Assembly (NCBI GenBank): GCA_903819815.1
Contig: CAIJFC010000143.1
Location: 1-5,617, forward strand
DNA: 5,617 bases
Direction: 5' to 3'
Source of the DNA: an uncultured Bacteroidota bacterium
Lineage (GTDB): Bacteria; Bacteroidota; Bacteroidia; Flavobacteriales; Flavobacteriaceae
Shown here: one piece after another, positions 1-5,617 of the stretch
How positions within the stretch are numbered: position 1 is the first letter of the stretch
Layout of the letters: the number at the start of each line of letters is the position of its first letter
Translations under genes and position numbers: made by a program
The notes under the pieces: generated by a model
The model's database searches: none
The model's input: the letters and a program-made list of their open reading frames with translations, nothing else
What the model was told of the DNA's origin: nothing

Positions 1-1
1 T

Positions 2-817
2 GGTTCAATTGGAAACCAGAAAGAAACAAATTATGCACTTCGCGCCGATATGACTCGGGAAGAATTTATCAAAGAAGTTACCGATGGATTATTGCCTCCT
101 CCGGCATATTTTCCTATGAATGTGAAAATGAATAAGGAAGGTTATGAAAATGTTGAAACTATTATTGCCGATGCAAAACCTTTCGACCCAAATACATTTG
201 AATTAATTGCCAATGAAACCGAAGCCTTAATTCTAGATGTTCGTTATCAGGATGAATTTGCAAAAGGCCATATTCCAAAATCGATTTTTATTGGAATTGA
301 TGGTGGTTTTGCACCATGGGTGGGAGCCTTAATTTTAGACAATAAACAACCGATTCTATTGGTTACTGCTGAAGGAAGGGAAAATGAAACCATCATGCGT
401 TTGGCCAGAGTTGGCTATGACAATACCATCGGCTATTTGAATGGTGGATTTGATTCTTGGAAAAATTCTGGTTTGGAATGTGATACAATTTTGTCCGTTT
501 CTGCTGAAACATTAGAGAAGAAAATCCAAGGAAAAGCGATTGTTTTTGACGTTCGGAAACCAGGAGAATATGCCGCCGAACATGTTTTGGATGTTCCCTC
601 AACGCCTCTAGATTTTTTGAACGAACATTTAGCTGAATTTCCAAAAGAAGCTTCGTTTTACTTGCATTGCGCAGGTGGATATCGGTCTATGATTGCCGCG
701 TCTATATTGAAAGCGCGTGGTTTTCACAATGTTATTGATGTTTATGGAGGTTTTGACGCCATCAAAAAAACAGGTATTAAAACAACCCAATACGTTTGTC
801 CATCAACCTTGAAATAA
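2..817 (+). CDS. MBL-fold/rhodanese persulfide dioxygenase-sulfurtransferase, C-terminal part (5' end outside window)
   Basis: The frame is open from base 2 with no stop, and the codons before the Met at base 50 read as good protein, so this is the tail of a longer gene and that Met is internal. Numbering from that Met, residues 1-40 look like the linker that follows the metallo-beta-lactamase domain in MBL-rhodanese proteins. Two rhodanese domains follow, about 46-142 and 149-245. The first keeps the DVR and GHIP features but its active loop (105-111, VTAEGRE) has no cysteine. The second has the loop CAGGYRS with the persulfide-carrying Cys207. A dioxygenase domain, a dead rhodanese and an active rhodanese is the layout known for CstB, which oxidises persulfides and passes on sulfane sulfur in the cytoplasm. 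The catalytic MBL domain lies upstream and cannot be checked, so a plain MBL-rhodanese hydrolase remains possible. The next gene starts 10 bases later, probably in the same operon. Confidence 0.9.
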   Translation, partial: GSIGNQKETNYALRADMTREEFIKEVTDGLLPPPAYFPMNVKMNKEGYENVETIIADAKPFDPNTFELIANETEALILDVRYQDEFAKGHIPKSIFIGIDGGFAPWVGALILDNKQPILLVTAEGRENETIMRLARVGYDNTIGYLNGGFDSWKNSGLECDTILSVSAETLEKKIQGKAIVFDVRKPGEYAAEHVLDVPSTPLDFLNEHLAEFPKEASFYLHCAGGYRSMIAASILKARGFHNVIDVYGGFDAIKKTGIKTTQYVCPSTLK

Positions 818-827
818 AGAAAAAATA

Positions 828-1655
828 ATGTCAGAAGAAAAATGCTGTGTTGTAGTTTGCGAAAACCCATTGGATAAGAATTATTGGGACGCACAATACC
901 AATCAAAAATTATTAGTTGGGATTTAGGTACAGTTTCACCGCCCATTCAATATTTAATTGATCGTATTAAAAATAAACAGGCACGAATTTTAATTCCGGG
1001 TTGCGGAAATACTTATGAAGCGGAATATCTTCTAGCTCAAGGATTTACAAACGTTACGGTTATTGATATTGCGCCAACATTGGTTGCAAATTTGAATAAA
1101 AAGTTTGCTAATAATCCGAATATCAAAATCGTTTTGGGTGATTTTTTCGAACACGAAGGGGTTTATGACTATATTATTGAACAAACTTTTTTTTGTGCTT
1201 TACCGCCAACAATGCGTCAAAAATATGTATGGAAAATGCACCAACTTCTTGCCGAAAACGGCATTTTGACGGGGCTTTTGTTTAATCGAGAATTTGAAAT
1301 TAGTCCACCATTTGGCGGAAGTCAAGAAGAGTATGAATTACTTTTTAAAGCGGCATTTTCGTTTAATAAAATGGAAATCTCTAAAAATTCAATTGATAAA
1401 AGAGCGGGTTTTGAATTATTATTTGAATTCTATAAAACCAATCATATTGTGCATCTTTATGCATTTGAAGGTATTACTTGTAGCGGATGTATGAAAACGG
1501 TTTCGGATAAATTTAAAGAAATTAAAGGCGTTCAAAATGCCAGTATGAGTTCTGATTTTTCAGAAATAGTTATAGTTAGCGCCACCGAGATTCCTTTGCA
1601 ATTTTTGCAAGACGCAGTGGCGTATGATCATAAATATAAAATATCGAAAGTGTAA
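828..1655 (+). CDS. TPMT-family SAM-dependent methyltransferase fused to a C-terminal HMA metal-binding domain
   Basis: A 275-residue cytoplasmic protein with no signal peptide. Residues 14-203 match the thiopurine S-methyltransferase (TPMT) family: NYWDAQY start (18-24), W31 in the SWDLG stretch, SAM motif I ILIPGCGNTYEA (54-65), the acidic strand end VIDIAP (78-83), GD at 104-105, EQTFFCALPP (118-127) and PPFGGS (160-165). Relatives in this family methylate sulfide, thiols, thiocyanate, halides or selenium and tellurium compounds; the substrate here is unknown. A usual family member would end near residue 203. This one continues into about 70 residues with HMA-like beta-alpha-beta-beta-alpha-beta character and the motif GITCSGC (Cys218, Cys221), the soft-metal site of copper and zinc chaperones and ATPases. 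The N-terminus adds a CCVVVC cluster (Cys6, 7, 11) before the methyltransferase core. The fusion is continuous in one frame. The start at 828 gives 10 bases from the upstream stop, with an A-rich leader and no Shine-Dalgarno site, as usual in this phylum. Confidence 0.9.
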   Translation: MSEEKCCVVVCENPLDKNYWDAQYQSKIISWDLGTVSPPIQYLIDRIKNKQARILIPGCGNTYEAEYLLAQGFTNVTVIDIAPTLVANLNKKFANNPNIKIVLGDFFEHEGVYDYIIEQTFFCALPPTMRQKYVWKMHQLLAENGILTGLLFNREFEISPPFGGSQEEYELLFKAAFSFNKMEISKNSIDKRAGFELLFEFYKTNHIVHLYAFEGITCSGCMKTVSDKFKEIKGVQNASMSSDFSEIVIVSATEIPLQFLQDAVAYDHKYKISKV

Positions 1656-1689
1656 AAGCTTGTTATAAATAAATTGTATTTCAAAATTG

Positions 1690-1739
1690 TGTATATATTT
1701 TTATAAATAATTTATAGTTTTATGAAAATGTATATATTT
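1690..1739. repeat. Direct repeat of an 11-base promoter-like word
   Basis: TGTATATATTT occurs at 1690-1700 and again at 1729-1739, 39 bases apart, upstream of the small peptide gene. The second copy forms the -7 box and is followed by G; the first is followed by T, one base off consensus. A perfect 7-base inverted repeat (TATAAAT at 1702-1708, ATTTATA at 1710-1716) lies between them and overlaps the expected -33 region. This may mark tandem promoters or an operator, but AT-rich sequence makes such matches common. Confidence 0.3.
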
Positions 1740-1740
1740 G
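1733..1740 (+). promoter_or_regulatory. Bacteroidota-type -7 promoter box for the small Cys-rich peptide gene
   Basis: TATATTTG fits the TAnnTTTG -7 consensus of Bacteroidota housekeeping promoters exactly. The -33 element is weak: a TTTA at 1711-1714, 18 bases upstream, is the best candidate instead of TTTG. Transcription would start around 1744-1748, leaving a leader of about 40 bases before the ATG at 1785. It implies that the small gene can be expressed separately from the methyltransferase operon. Confidence 0.55.
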
Positions 1741-1784
1741 TAATTGAACTAAAAAAGAATTTAATAATCAATAAATAAATAAAA

Positions 1785-1970
1785 ATGAAAAATCTACTAG
1801 TTATTTTAGCCGTAGCGCTAATGTCTGTTTCAATGAATGTGAATGCACAAGAAAAGCAAAAAGAAGGTGCAAAGAAAGAAGTTGCAACTAAAGACAAAAA
1901 AGAATGTACAACAAAAGAAATGAAATCTTGCAGCAAAGAGAAAAAAGCTGGATGTTGTGCAAAAAAATAA
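1785..1970 (+). CDS. Small exported Lys/Cys-rich peptide, putative metal binder
   Basis: A 61-residue protein. Residues 1-21 form a clean Sec signal peptide (MKN, hydrophobic core LLVILAVALMSV, then NVNA before Gln22), so the mature peptide is about 40 residues in the periplasm or outside the cell. The mature part is very rich in lysine and glutamate and has four cysteines: Cys41, Cys49 and the adjacent pair Cys57-Cys58 close to the C-terminus. It has no hydrophobic core and is probably unfolded unless metal-bound or disulfide-linked. I recognise no named family. The cysteine content and the HMA-domain gene just upstream suggest binding of copper, zinc or another thiol-seeking metal, but that is inference. 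It has its own -7 box and is followed directly by a strong terminator, which supports it being a real, separately transcribed gene despite its size. Confidence 0.8.
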   Translation: MKNLLVILAVALMSVSMNVNAQEKQKEGAKKEVATKDKKECTTKEMKSCSKEKKAGCCAKK

Positions 1971-1971
1971 G

Positions 1972-1995
1972 AATTAGTATTTAAAACTAATTTTT
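1972..1995 (+). terminator. Possible weak hairpin ahead of the main terminator
   Basis: AATTAGT at 1972-1978 pairs perfectly with ACTAATT at 1986-1992 around a 7-base loop, and the right arm merges into a run of five T. The stem is only 7 base pairs and almost all A-T, so alone it would be weak. It begins right after the stop codon of the small peptide gene and could be a first pause site before the strong hairpin at 1996-2026, or a chance match in AT-rich sequence. Confidence 0.3.
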
Positions 1996-2030
1996 AAAGC
2001 GTGTCTGAATTATTCAGGCACGCTTTTTTA
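1996..2030 (+). terminator. Intrinsic terminator after the small Cys-rich peptide gene
   Basis: A 14-base-pair hairpin has arms at 1996-2009 and 2013-2026 (left arm AAAGCGTGTCTGAA), one T-G wobble (2004 with 2018) and a 3-base loop. It runs into a T-tract (TTTTTTA) on the plus strand. It sits 25 bases past the stop codon. On the minus strand the stem has a C-A mismatch at the wobble position and only TTTAAAAATT after it, so it should end the convergent cytochrome transcript less well. Confidence 0.85.
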
Positions 2031-2034
2031 TTAC

Positions 2035-2721
2035 TTATTTTAAGCCGTTGTTAATCCAAATTTGAAATTTGTTGATGGTATCGTCTGACAATTTATCAGC
2101 GTTTATAGGCATCGCTCGAACGCCTTCAGAATGATTTAGCGCTTTGATTAAAACACCATTAAAAGCAATGGATTGAACGGTTTGAATATCTGATAAATCT
2201 AACCCACCACCCGTGTCGACTTTGTTATGGCAACCCACACAATTGTTTTCTAAAATGGGTTTTATAGTGTTTTCATATGAAATATCCTCGTTTGCGATTG
2301 TAGCCATATTCGAAACAACTTCGGTGCAACTGTTGTTCTGCATTCCTTGTTGAATCCATTTATACACTAATTTTTTTTCAATTTCGGATAGTTTGTCATG
2401 TTTTCCGGGCGGCATATAGTTGGTTCTAAGAACCGATTCAAGTTCGTTTTTTATGATGCCAAAACTATTTTGTACTCGAATAGTTTTTTTGATATTATCA
2501 AAATTATCCAGCATTATTCCTTCTTTTGCTTTTTTAACATTATGACAACTCACGCATTTAGCTTGCATTAAGGGCATTATTTGTTCTTTAAAATAAACCA
2601 CCGAAGTGTCGCATGGAGCATTAGTTTTGGAATATCGCACTACCGATTTTTCTTGGATTGTAAATCCTACTATAGAAAGTGCCGAAAGAATTCCGATTGA
2701 AATTTTAAATAATGGTTTCAT
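2035..2721 (-). CDS. Periplasmic two-haem c-type cytochrome with duplicated PSCyt1-like domain
   Basis: A 228-residue protein. The N-terminus (MKPLFK then a hydrophobic stretch to about residue 20) is a Sec signal peptide or anchor with no lipobox cysteine, so the protein acts in the periplasm. There are two haem c sites: CVSCH at 56-60 and CVGCH at 161-165. Each is followed by a candidate axial methionine in a Met-Pro pair, Met103 (NYMPPG) and Met204 (RAMPIN), and then by a KWIQQG or IWINNG helix at the domain end. The two halves (about 41-127 and 149-228) share this order of motifs, so the protein is an internal duplication of the small domain known as Planctomycete cytochrome C (PSCyt1). 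Cys37 and Cys132 lie outside the haem motifs and could form a disulfide. It should carry electrons; its partner is not visible here. The gene is convergent with the small peptide gene and divergent from the CotH gene, so it appears to be transcribed alone. Confidence 0.88.
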   Translation of the reverse strand: MKPLFKISIGILSALSIVGFTIQEKSVVRYSKTNAPCDTSVVYFKEQIMPLMQAKCVSCHNVKKAKEGIMLDNFDNIKKTIRVQNSFGIIKNELESVLRTNYMPPGKHDKLSEIEKKLVYKWIQQGMQNNSCTEVVSNMATIANEDISYENTIKPILENNCVGCHNKVDTGGGLDLSDIQTVQSIAFNGVLIKALNHSEGVRAMPINADKLSDDTINKFQIWINNGLK

Positions 2722-2903
2722 TTATGATTTAATTTAAAACCGCAAGATAAAGAATTTTGTAAACCTTAATGAGAAGTAATTTATAATAATCAGCGTTTAT
2801 ATTTAAGGTATTGATTTACAATTGCTTAATTAGATTATCAATTCGTCGAGTCATTATTTAATATAAAAAACGAGAGAATAATTTAATTAATTCGTCTAAA
2901 TTT

Positions 2904-2920
2904 AATGTTAACGTAACATT
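2904..2920. repeat. Perfect inverted repeat, candidate operator
   Basis: AATGTTA at 2904-2910 and TAACATT at 2914-2920 are exact reverse complements around the 3-base centre ACG. Similarity continues outward with two mismatches in the next seven pairs (2897-2903 against 2921-2927). The centre lies about 70 bases before the -7 box of the CotH gene. There is no T-tract, and the position between divergent genes suits a dimeric regulator's site better than a terminator. No regulator is identified. Confidence 0.4.
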
Positions 2921-2981
2921 TAAATTATTAAAAATCGTATTGTTTTTCTTAATTACTAACTTTTCTCTTATTGAAAAAGTT

Positions 2982-2989
2982 TATATTTG
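2982..2989 (+). promoter_or_regulatory. Bacteroidota-type -7 promoter box for the CotH gene
   Basis: TATATTTG is an exact TAnnTTTG match. A TTTT at 2961-2964, 17 bases upstream, is a weak -33 candidate. Transcription would begin near 2993-2997. This leaves under about 12 bases before the ATG at 3004 but about 20 before the ATG at 3016, which favours the second as the true start. Confidence 0.6.
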
Positions 2990-3015
2990 AAAAATAATAT
3001 CTAATGCCTTTTTAT

Positions 3016-5283
3016 ATGAAAACAATTTTCAAACTATTGTTATTATTATTGATTGTGAATCCAATTTATTCGCAAACCTTTTACAACACGGCTACCATTC
3101 AGGATATTCGGATTGTTTTTGCTGAAACCAATTGGGATGCATTGTTAGATGCTCAGGCGGCTGGTGCTGGCGATTATATTGCGGCTCAATCGGTTACAAT
3201 AAATGGAACCGTTTTTTATACCGTTGGAGTAAAGTATAAAGGAAATAGTTCTTACAATCCTAACAGTAATAAAAATCCTTTTCATATTGAATTGGATACT
3301 TATGTGAACCAAGATTATCAAGGATATACCGATGTAAAATTGAGTAATGTAATTTTTGACCCGACTTTTGTAAGAGAAACTACAGGTTATTCCATACTTC
3401 GGCAATATATGGACGCCCCATTGTCTAATTATGCAAATGTATATGTGAATGGTGTTTTAAAAGGATTATATATCAATTCAGAATCCATATCAAAGAAATT
3501 TGTAAACAACCATTTTTATTCCAATACAAACGCTTTTTTTAGTTGTAGTCCGCCAGCTGGTGCGAATCCACAAACTATCAATTTGCCTAATTTATCTTAT
3601 CAAGGAACTTTGAGTACCAGTTATGACACTGCTTATGAAATTAAATCATTGGCAGGTTGGGACGATTTAATCAATTTGACAAACATTTTAAACAATAATG
3701 TTTCCAATATCGAAAGCATTCTCGACGTTGATCGCGCTTTATGGATGCTTGCTTTTGATAATATCTTTGTAAATATTGATAGTTATATTGGAAGATTTAA
3801 GCAGAATTATTATTTATACAAAGACAACAACGGTCGTTTTAATCCTGTTGTTTGGGATTTGAATATGTCCTTTGGAACTTTTAGCGACACGGGAACTTTA
3901 AATTTAACTTCCACTACGGCAAAAAAACAATTGTCCCATTTATTGCATTCGGGAGATTCGGATTGGCCTTTGGTTAAAAAACTATTAGAAATTCCGACTT
4001 ATAAAAAAATGTATTTGGCGCATTATGCTACAATATTAGCTGAAAACATTACAAATGCATCTTATCTTACAACCGCAAATGCCTTTCAAACGCTTATCAG
4101 CAGTTCTGTTCAAGCGGATACCAATAAATTTTATACCTACGCTCAATTTCAAAGTAATATTGGAACAACTGATGCCGCTTTAGGAATGAATAATGCGCCA
4201 GGAATTACTGGACTTATGACCGGAAGAAATACCTATTTAACAGCCTTAACCGATTTTACAAACACAAAACCAACCATTTCAAATATTACATTATCGACTC
4301 AAAATCCTTTGATAAATAGTAATGTTTCCGTAACTGCCAATGTGATTAATACCAATTCAAATGCTGTTTTTCTTTGTTCACGCGCCAATAATACTTTGCC
4401 GTTTACCAAAGTGGCTATGTTTGATGATGGCGCTCATAATGACGGAGCTGCAAACGATAATGTATATGGAGTGGCTATTCCAATTACGTCAGTTTTTACT
4501 CAATATTATATTTATGCAGAAAATAATAACATAGGGAAATTCTCTCCAGAACGCGCAGAACATGAGTTTTATACCATTAACGCATCTTATCCAAAAATCC
4601 TTGCAGGCGAGTTGAAAATCAACGAAATAATGGCGCAAAACACTTCGACAATTACCGACGATAATGGACAATATGAAGATTGGATTGAATTATACAACAA
4701 TACTTCGAACACCCTAAGTCTTGATAATTTGTTCATGTCCGATACCACCACCAATTTATTGAAATGGCAATTTCCATCAGGATTAACGATTCCGGCAAAT
4801 AGCTATTTGATAGTTTGGGCCGATCAAGATTTGACTCAAACGGGCCTTCATGCAGACTTTAAATTATCTTCGGTAGGCGAAAGTGCTATTTTATCTTATC
4901 CTGACGGAACGATAATCGAATCGGTTACTTTTGGAGCACAAACGGCAGATATGGGATACGCACGAATTCCAAATGGAACTGGAAATTTTGTTATTCAAGC
5001 GCCAACATTTAATGCCAATAATCAAGGTTTATCAATTGATTATGTTGGTGAATTTGATAAAAATTTAAAATCCTATCCCAATCCAACATCGGATTTTATT
5101 GTGCTTTCAAACGCAACAAGTCCAATAGAAAATATTGCCATTTATAATCTTCAGGGACAATTGTTGTATCAAAATAAACATGTCAATCAAAATCAATATC
5201 GTGTTGATTTTTCAAGTTATGCAACTGGAGTGTATCTCTTAAATGTGAATGATAATTCTAAAATTAAAGTTGTAAGAAATTAA
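3016..5283 (+). CDS. Secreted CotH-kinase family protein with lamin-tail domain and T9SS type A sorting domain
   Basis: With the start at 3016 the protein has 755 residues; an in-frame ATG at 3004 would add MPFY. The later start is preferred because it begins with MKTIF plus a leucine-rich signal peptide ending near Gln20 and leaves a sensible leader after the promoter. Residues about 28-405 resemble the CotH kinase fold: KYKGNSS (74-80), the RETTGY helix, ANVYVNGVLKGLY (140-152), Asp255 before a KQNYYLYKD strand, and the PVVWDLN motif whose Asp281 fits the metal-binding aspartate of CotH. Residues about 418-520 form a beta-rich region with DDGAHNDGAANDNVYG. A lamin-tail domain spans about 531-666 (INEIMA, then DWIELYN). 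The C-terminus from about 684 (YPNPTSDFIVLS to the end, KVVRN) is a type A T9SS sorting domain, so the protein is exported and probably cell-surface attached. CotH proteins in Bacillus phosphorylate coat proteins; the target and activity here are unknown. Confidence 0.9.
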   Translation: MKTIFKLLLLLLIVNPIYSQTFYNTATIQDIRIVFAETNWDALLDAQAAGAGDYIAAQSVTINGTVFYTVGVKYKGNSSYNPNSNKNPFHIELDTYVNQDYQGYTDVKLSNVIFDPTFVRETTGYSILRQYMDAPLSNYANVYVNGVLKGLYINSESISKKFVNNHFYSNTNAFFSCSPPAGANPQTINLPNLSYQGTLSTSYDTAYEIKSLAGWDDLINLTNILNNNVSNIESILDVDRALWMLAFDNIFVNIDSYIGRFKQNYYLYKDNNGRFNPVVWDLNMSFGTFSDTGTLNLTSTTAKKQLSHLLHSGDSDWPLVKKLLEIPTYKKMYLAHYATILAENITNASYLTTANAFQTLISSSVQADTNKFYTYAQFQSNIGTTDAALGMNNAPGITGLMTGRNTYLTALTDFTNTKPTISNITLSTQNPLINSNVSVTANVINTNSNAVFLCSRANNTLPFTKVAMFDDGAHNDGAANDNVYGVAIPITSVFTQYYIYAENNNIGKFSPERAEHEFYTINASYPKILAGELKINEIMAQNTSTITDDNGQYEDWIELYNNTSNTLSLDNLFMSDTTTNLLKWQFPSGLTIPANSYLIVWADQDLTQTGLHADFKLSSVGESAILSYPDGTIIESVTFGAQTADMGYARIPNGTGNFVIQAPTFNANNQGLSIDYVGEFDKNLKSYPNPTSDFIVLSNATSPIENIAIYNLQGQLLYQNKHVNQNQYRVDFSSYATGVYLLNVNDNSKIKVVRN

Positions 5284-5301
5284 AAATTAAATTAATTAAG
5301 C

Positions 5302-5617
5302 ATGAAGAAAAAATATTTAGTTGTAGCGGTTTTACTAATCGCAATTGGTTTCTATTCCTGTTCAAAGGATGAAGGCTATGGCGGTTTGGGAAAAATTTCC
5401 GGAAAAGTCTATGCTTATGACGTTACCTCTACAGGAAATATTCGCGCAGAAGGATATCTCGGAGAAGTAAAAGTGTACATTAGCGAACACAATAACCCAA
5501 ATTATTTTGATGACATCAATACGTCTTATGATGGTTCATTTCAATTTAGATTTTTGAACAAAGGTTCTTATGATTTATGGGTTTATAGTGATTGTGATAC
5601 TTGCGTTTGGAAACAAA
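5302..5617 (+). CDS. Surface lipoprotein with carboxypeptidase-regulatory-like beta-sandwich domain (3' end outside window)
   Basis: The frame starts at ATG 5302 and stays open to the window edge, giving 105 residues. Residues 1-19 are a lipoprotein signal peptide (MKKKYLVVAV, then FYS) with Cys20 as the lipidated residue. The residues after it, S-K-D-E, fit the X-K-(D/E)2 lipoprotein export signal that sends lipoproteins to the outer face of the outer membrane in Capnocytophaga and relatives. From residue 31 the pattern ISGKVYAYD, VKVYI, SYDGSFQFRF, KGSYDLWVYS resembles the repeating strands of carboxypeptidase-regulatory-like (transthyretin-like) domains, usually structural or binding modules. 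CDTC (98-101) holds two cysteines that may bond or bind metal. It begins 18 bases after the CotH gene with no terminator between, so the two are probably co-transcribed. The function is not recognisable. Confidence 0.88.
   Translation, partial: MKKKYLVVAVLLIAIGFYSCSKDEGYGGLGKISGKVYAYDVTSTGNIRAEGYLGEVKVYISEHNNPNYFDDINTSYDGSFQFRFLNKGSYDLWVYSDCDTCVWKQ

Larger units (their letters stand above)
2722..3003. other. Divergent intergenic region between cytochrome and CotH genes
   Basis: Strongly AT-rich, with no coding sequence that I can support on either strand. It holds the promoter of the plus-strand gene (2982-2989) and an inverted repeat (2904-2920). An 8-base word AATTCGTC occurs at 2840-2847 and again at 2889-2896. 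No clear -7 box is seen for the minus-strand cytochrome gene; the nearest candidate is a TTATCTTG reading on the minus strand near 2740-2750, matching only four of six consensus bases. Confidence 0.6.

Noticed and set aside
50..52. ATG at 50 as a true gene start
   Set aside because: The frame is open back to base 2 and the translated residues there (GSIGNQKETNYALRAD) read as the continuation of the MBL-rhodanese protein, so this Met is internal.
1294..1494. Plus-strand open frame of 66 codons inside the methyltransferase gene
   Set aside because: It lies wholly within the conserved methyltransferase and HMA reading frame, shows no recognisable domain and has no promoter of its own.
1712..1936. 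Minus-strand open frame of 74 codons over the small peptide gene
   Set aside because: It overlaps a gene with a clear signal peptide, promoter and terminator in the opposite direction. Its Ser/Phe-rich translation is what the complement of a Lys-rich frame gives.
2840..2896. CRISPR-like or phage attachment repeats from the AATTCGTC pair
   Set aside because: There are only two 8-base copies in AT-rich DNA, with no spacers, no integrase and no further units, so chance is sufficient.
3004..3015. Upstream ATG as the start of the CotH protein
   Set aside because: It would leave a leader of about 10 bases or less after the predicted transcription start, and adds MPFY before an already complete MKTIF signal peptide. 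It cannot be fully excluded.
4489..4671. Minus-strand open frame of 60 codons inside the CotH gene
   Set aside because: It is antisense to the linker and lamin-tail region of a well-supported long gene, with no supporting signal.

Overview
The window comes from an AT-rich member of Bacteroidota, most likely a Flavobacteriaceae (Flavobacterium-like) species. The evidence is the TAnnTTTG-type -7 promoter boxes, the lack of Shine-Dalgarno sites, a C-terminal type IX secretion (T9SS) sorting domain, and a lipoprotein carrying a C-x-K-D-E surface-export signal. Six coding regions are supported. The first is cut by the left edge and the last by the right edge.

Left block (2-1655, + strand): the C-terminal part of an MBL-fold/rhodanese persulfide dioxygenase-sulfurtransferase (CstB-like layout, one dead and one intact rhodanese domain). 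It is followed after 10 bases by a TPMT-family SAM methyltransferase fused to a C-terminal heavy-metal-associated (HMA) domain with a CxxC site. The spacing indicates one operon. The likely theme is handling of reactive sulfur, or of thiol-binding metals and metalloids: one enzyme moves or oxidises sulfane sulfur, the other would methylate a soft nucleophile such as sulfide, a thiol, or a selenium or tellurium species.

Middle block (1656-2721): a short exported Lys/Cys-rich peptide gene with its own promoter and a strong intrinsic terminator. It faces a convergent gene for a periplasmic two-haem c-type cytochrome built from two copies of a Planctomycete-type cytochrome C (PSCyt1-like) domain.

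Right block (2722-5617): a 294-base divergent intergenic region (to the chosen start at 3016) with a promoter and a perfect inverted repeat. It is followed by a secreted CotH-kinase/lamin-tail/T9SS protein and, 18 bases later, a surface lipoprotein with a beta-sandwich-like domain that runs off the window. These two look like one transcription unit for cell-surface proteins, with no evident tie to the sulfur/metal block.

The most unusual items are the methyltransferase-HMA fusion and, one gene further, the exported Cys-rich peptide. Together they suggest a small, poorly described metal/thiol module. That link is inference from gene order and cysteine content, not shown by the sequence alone.
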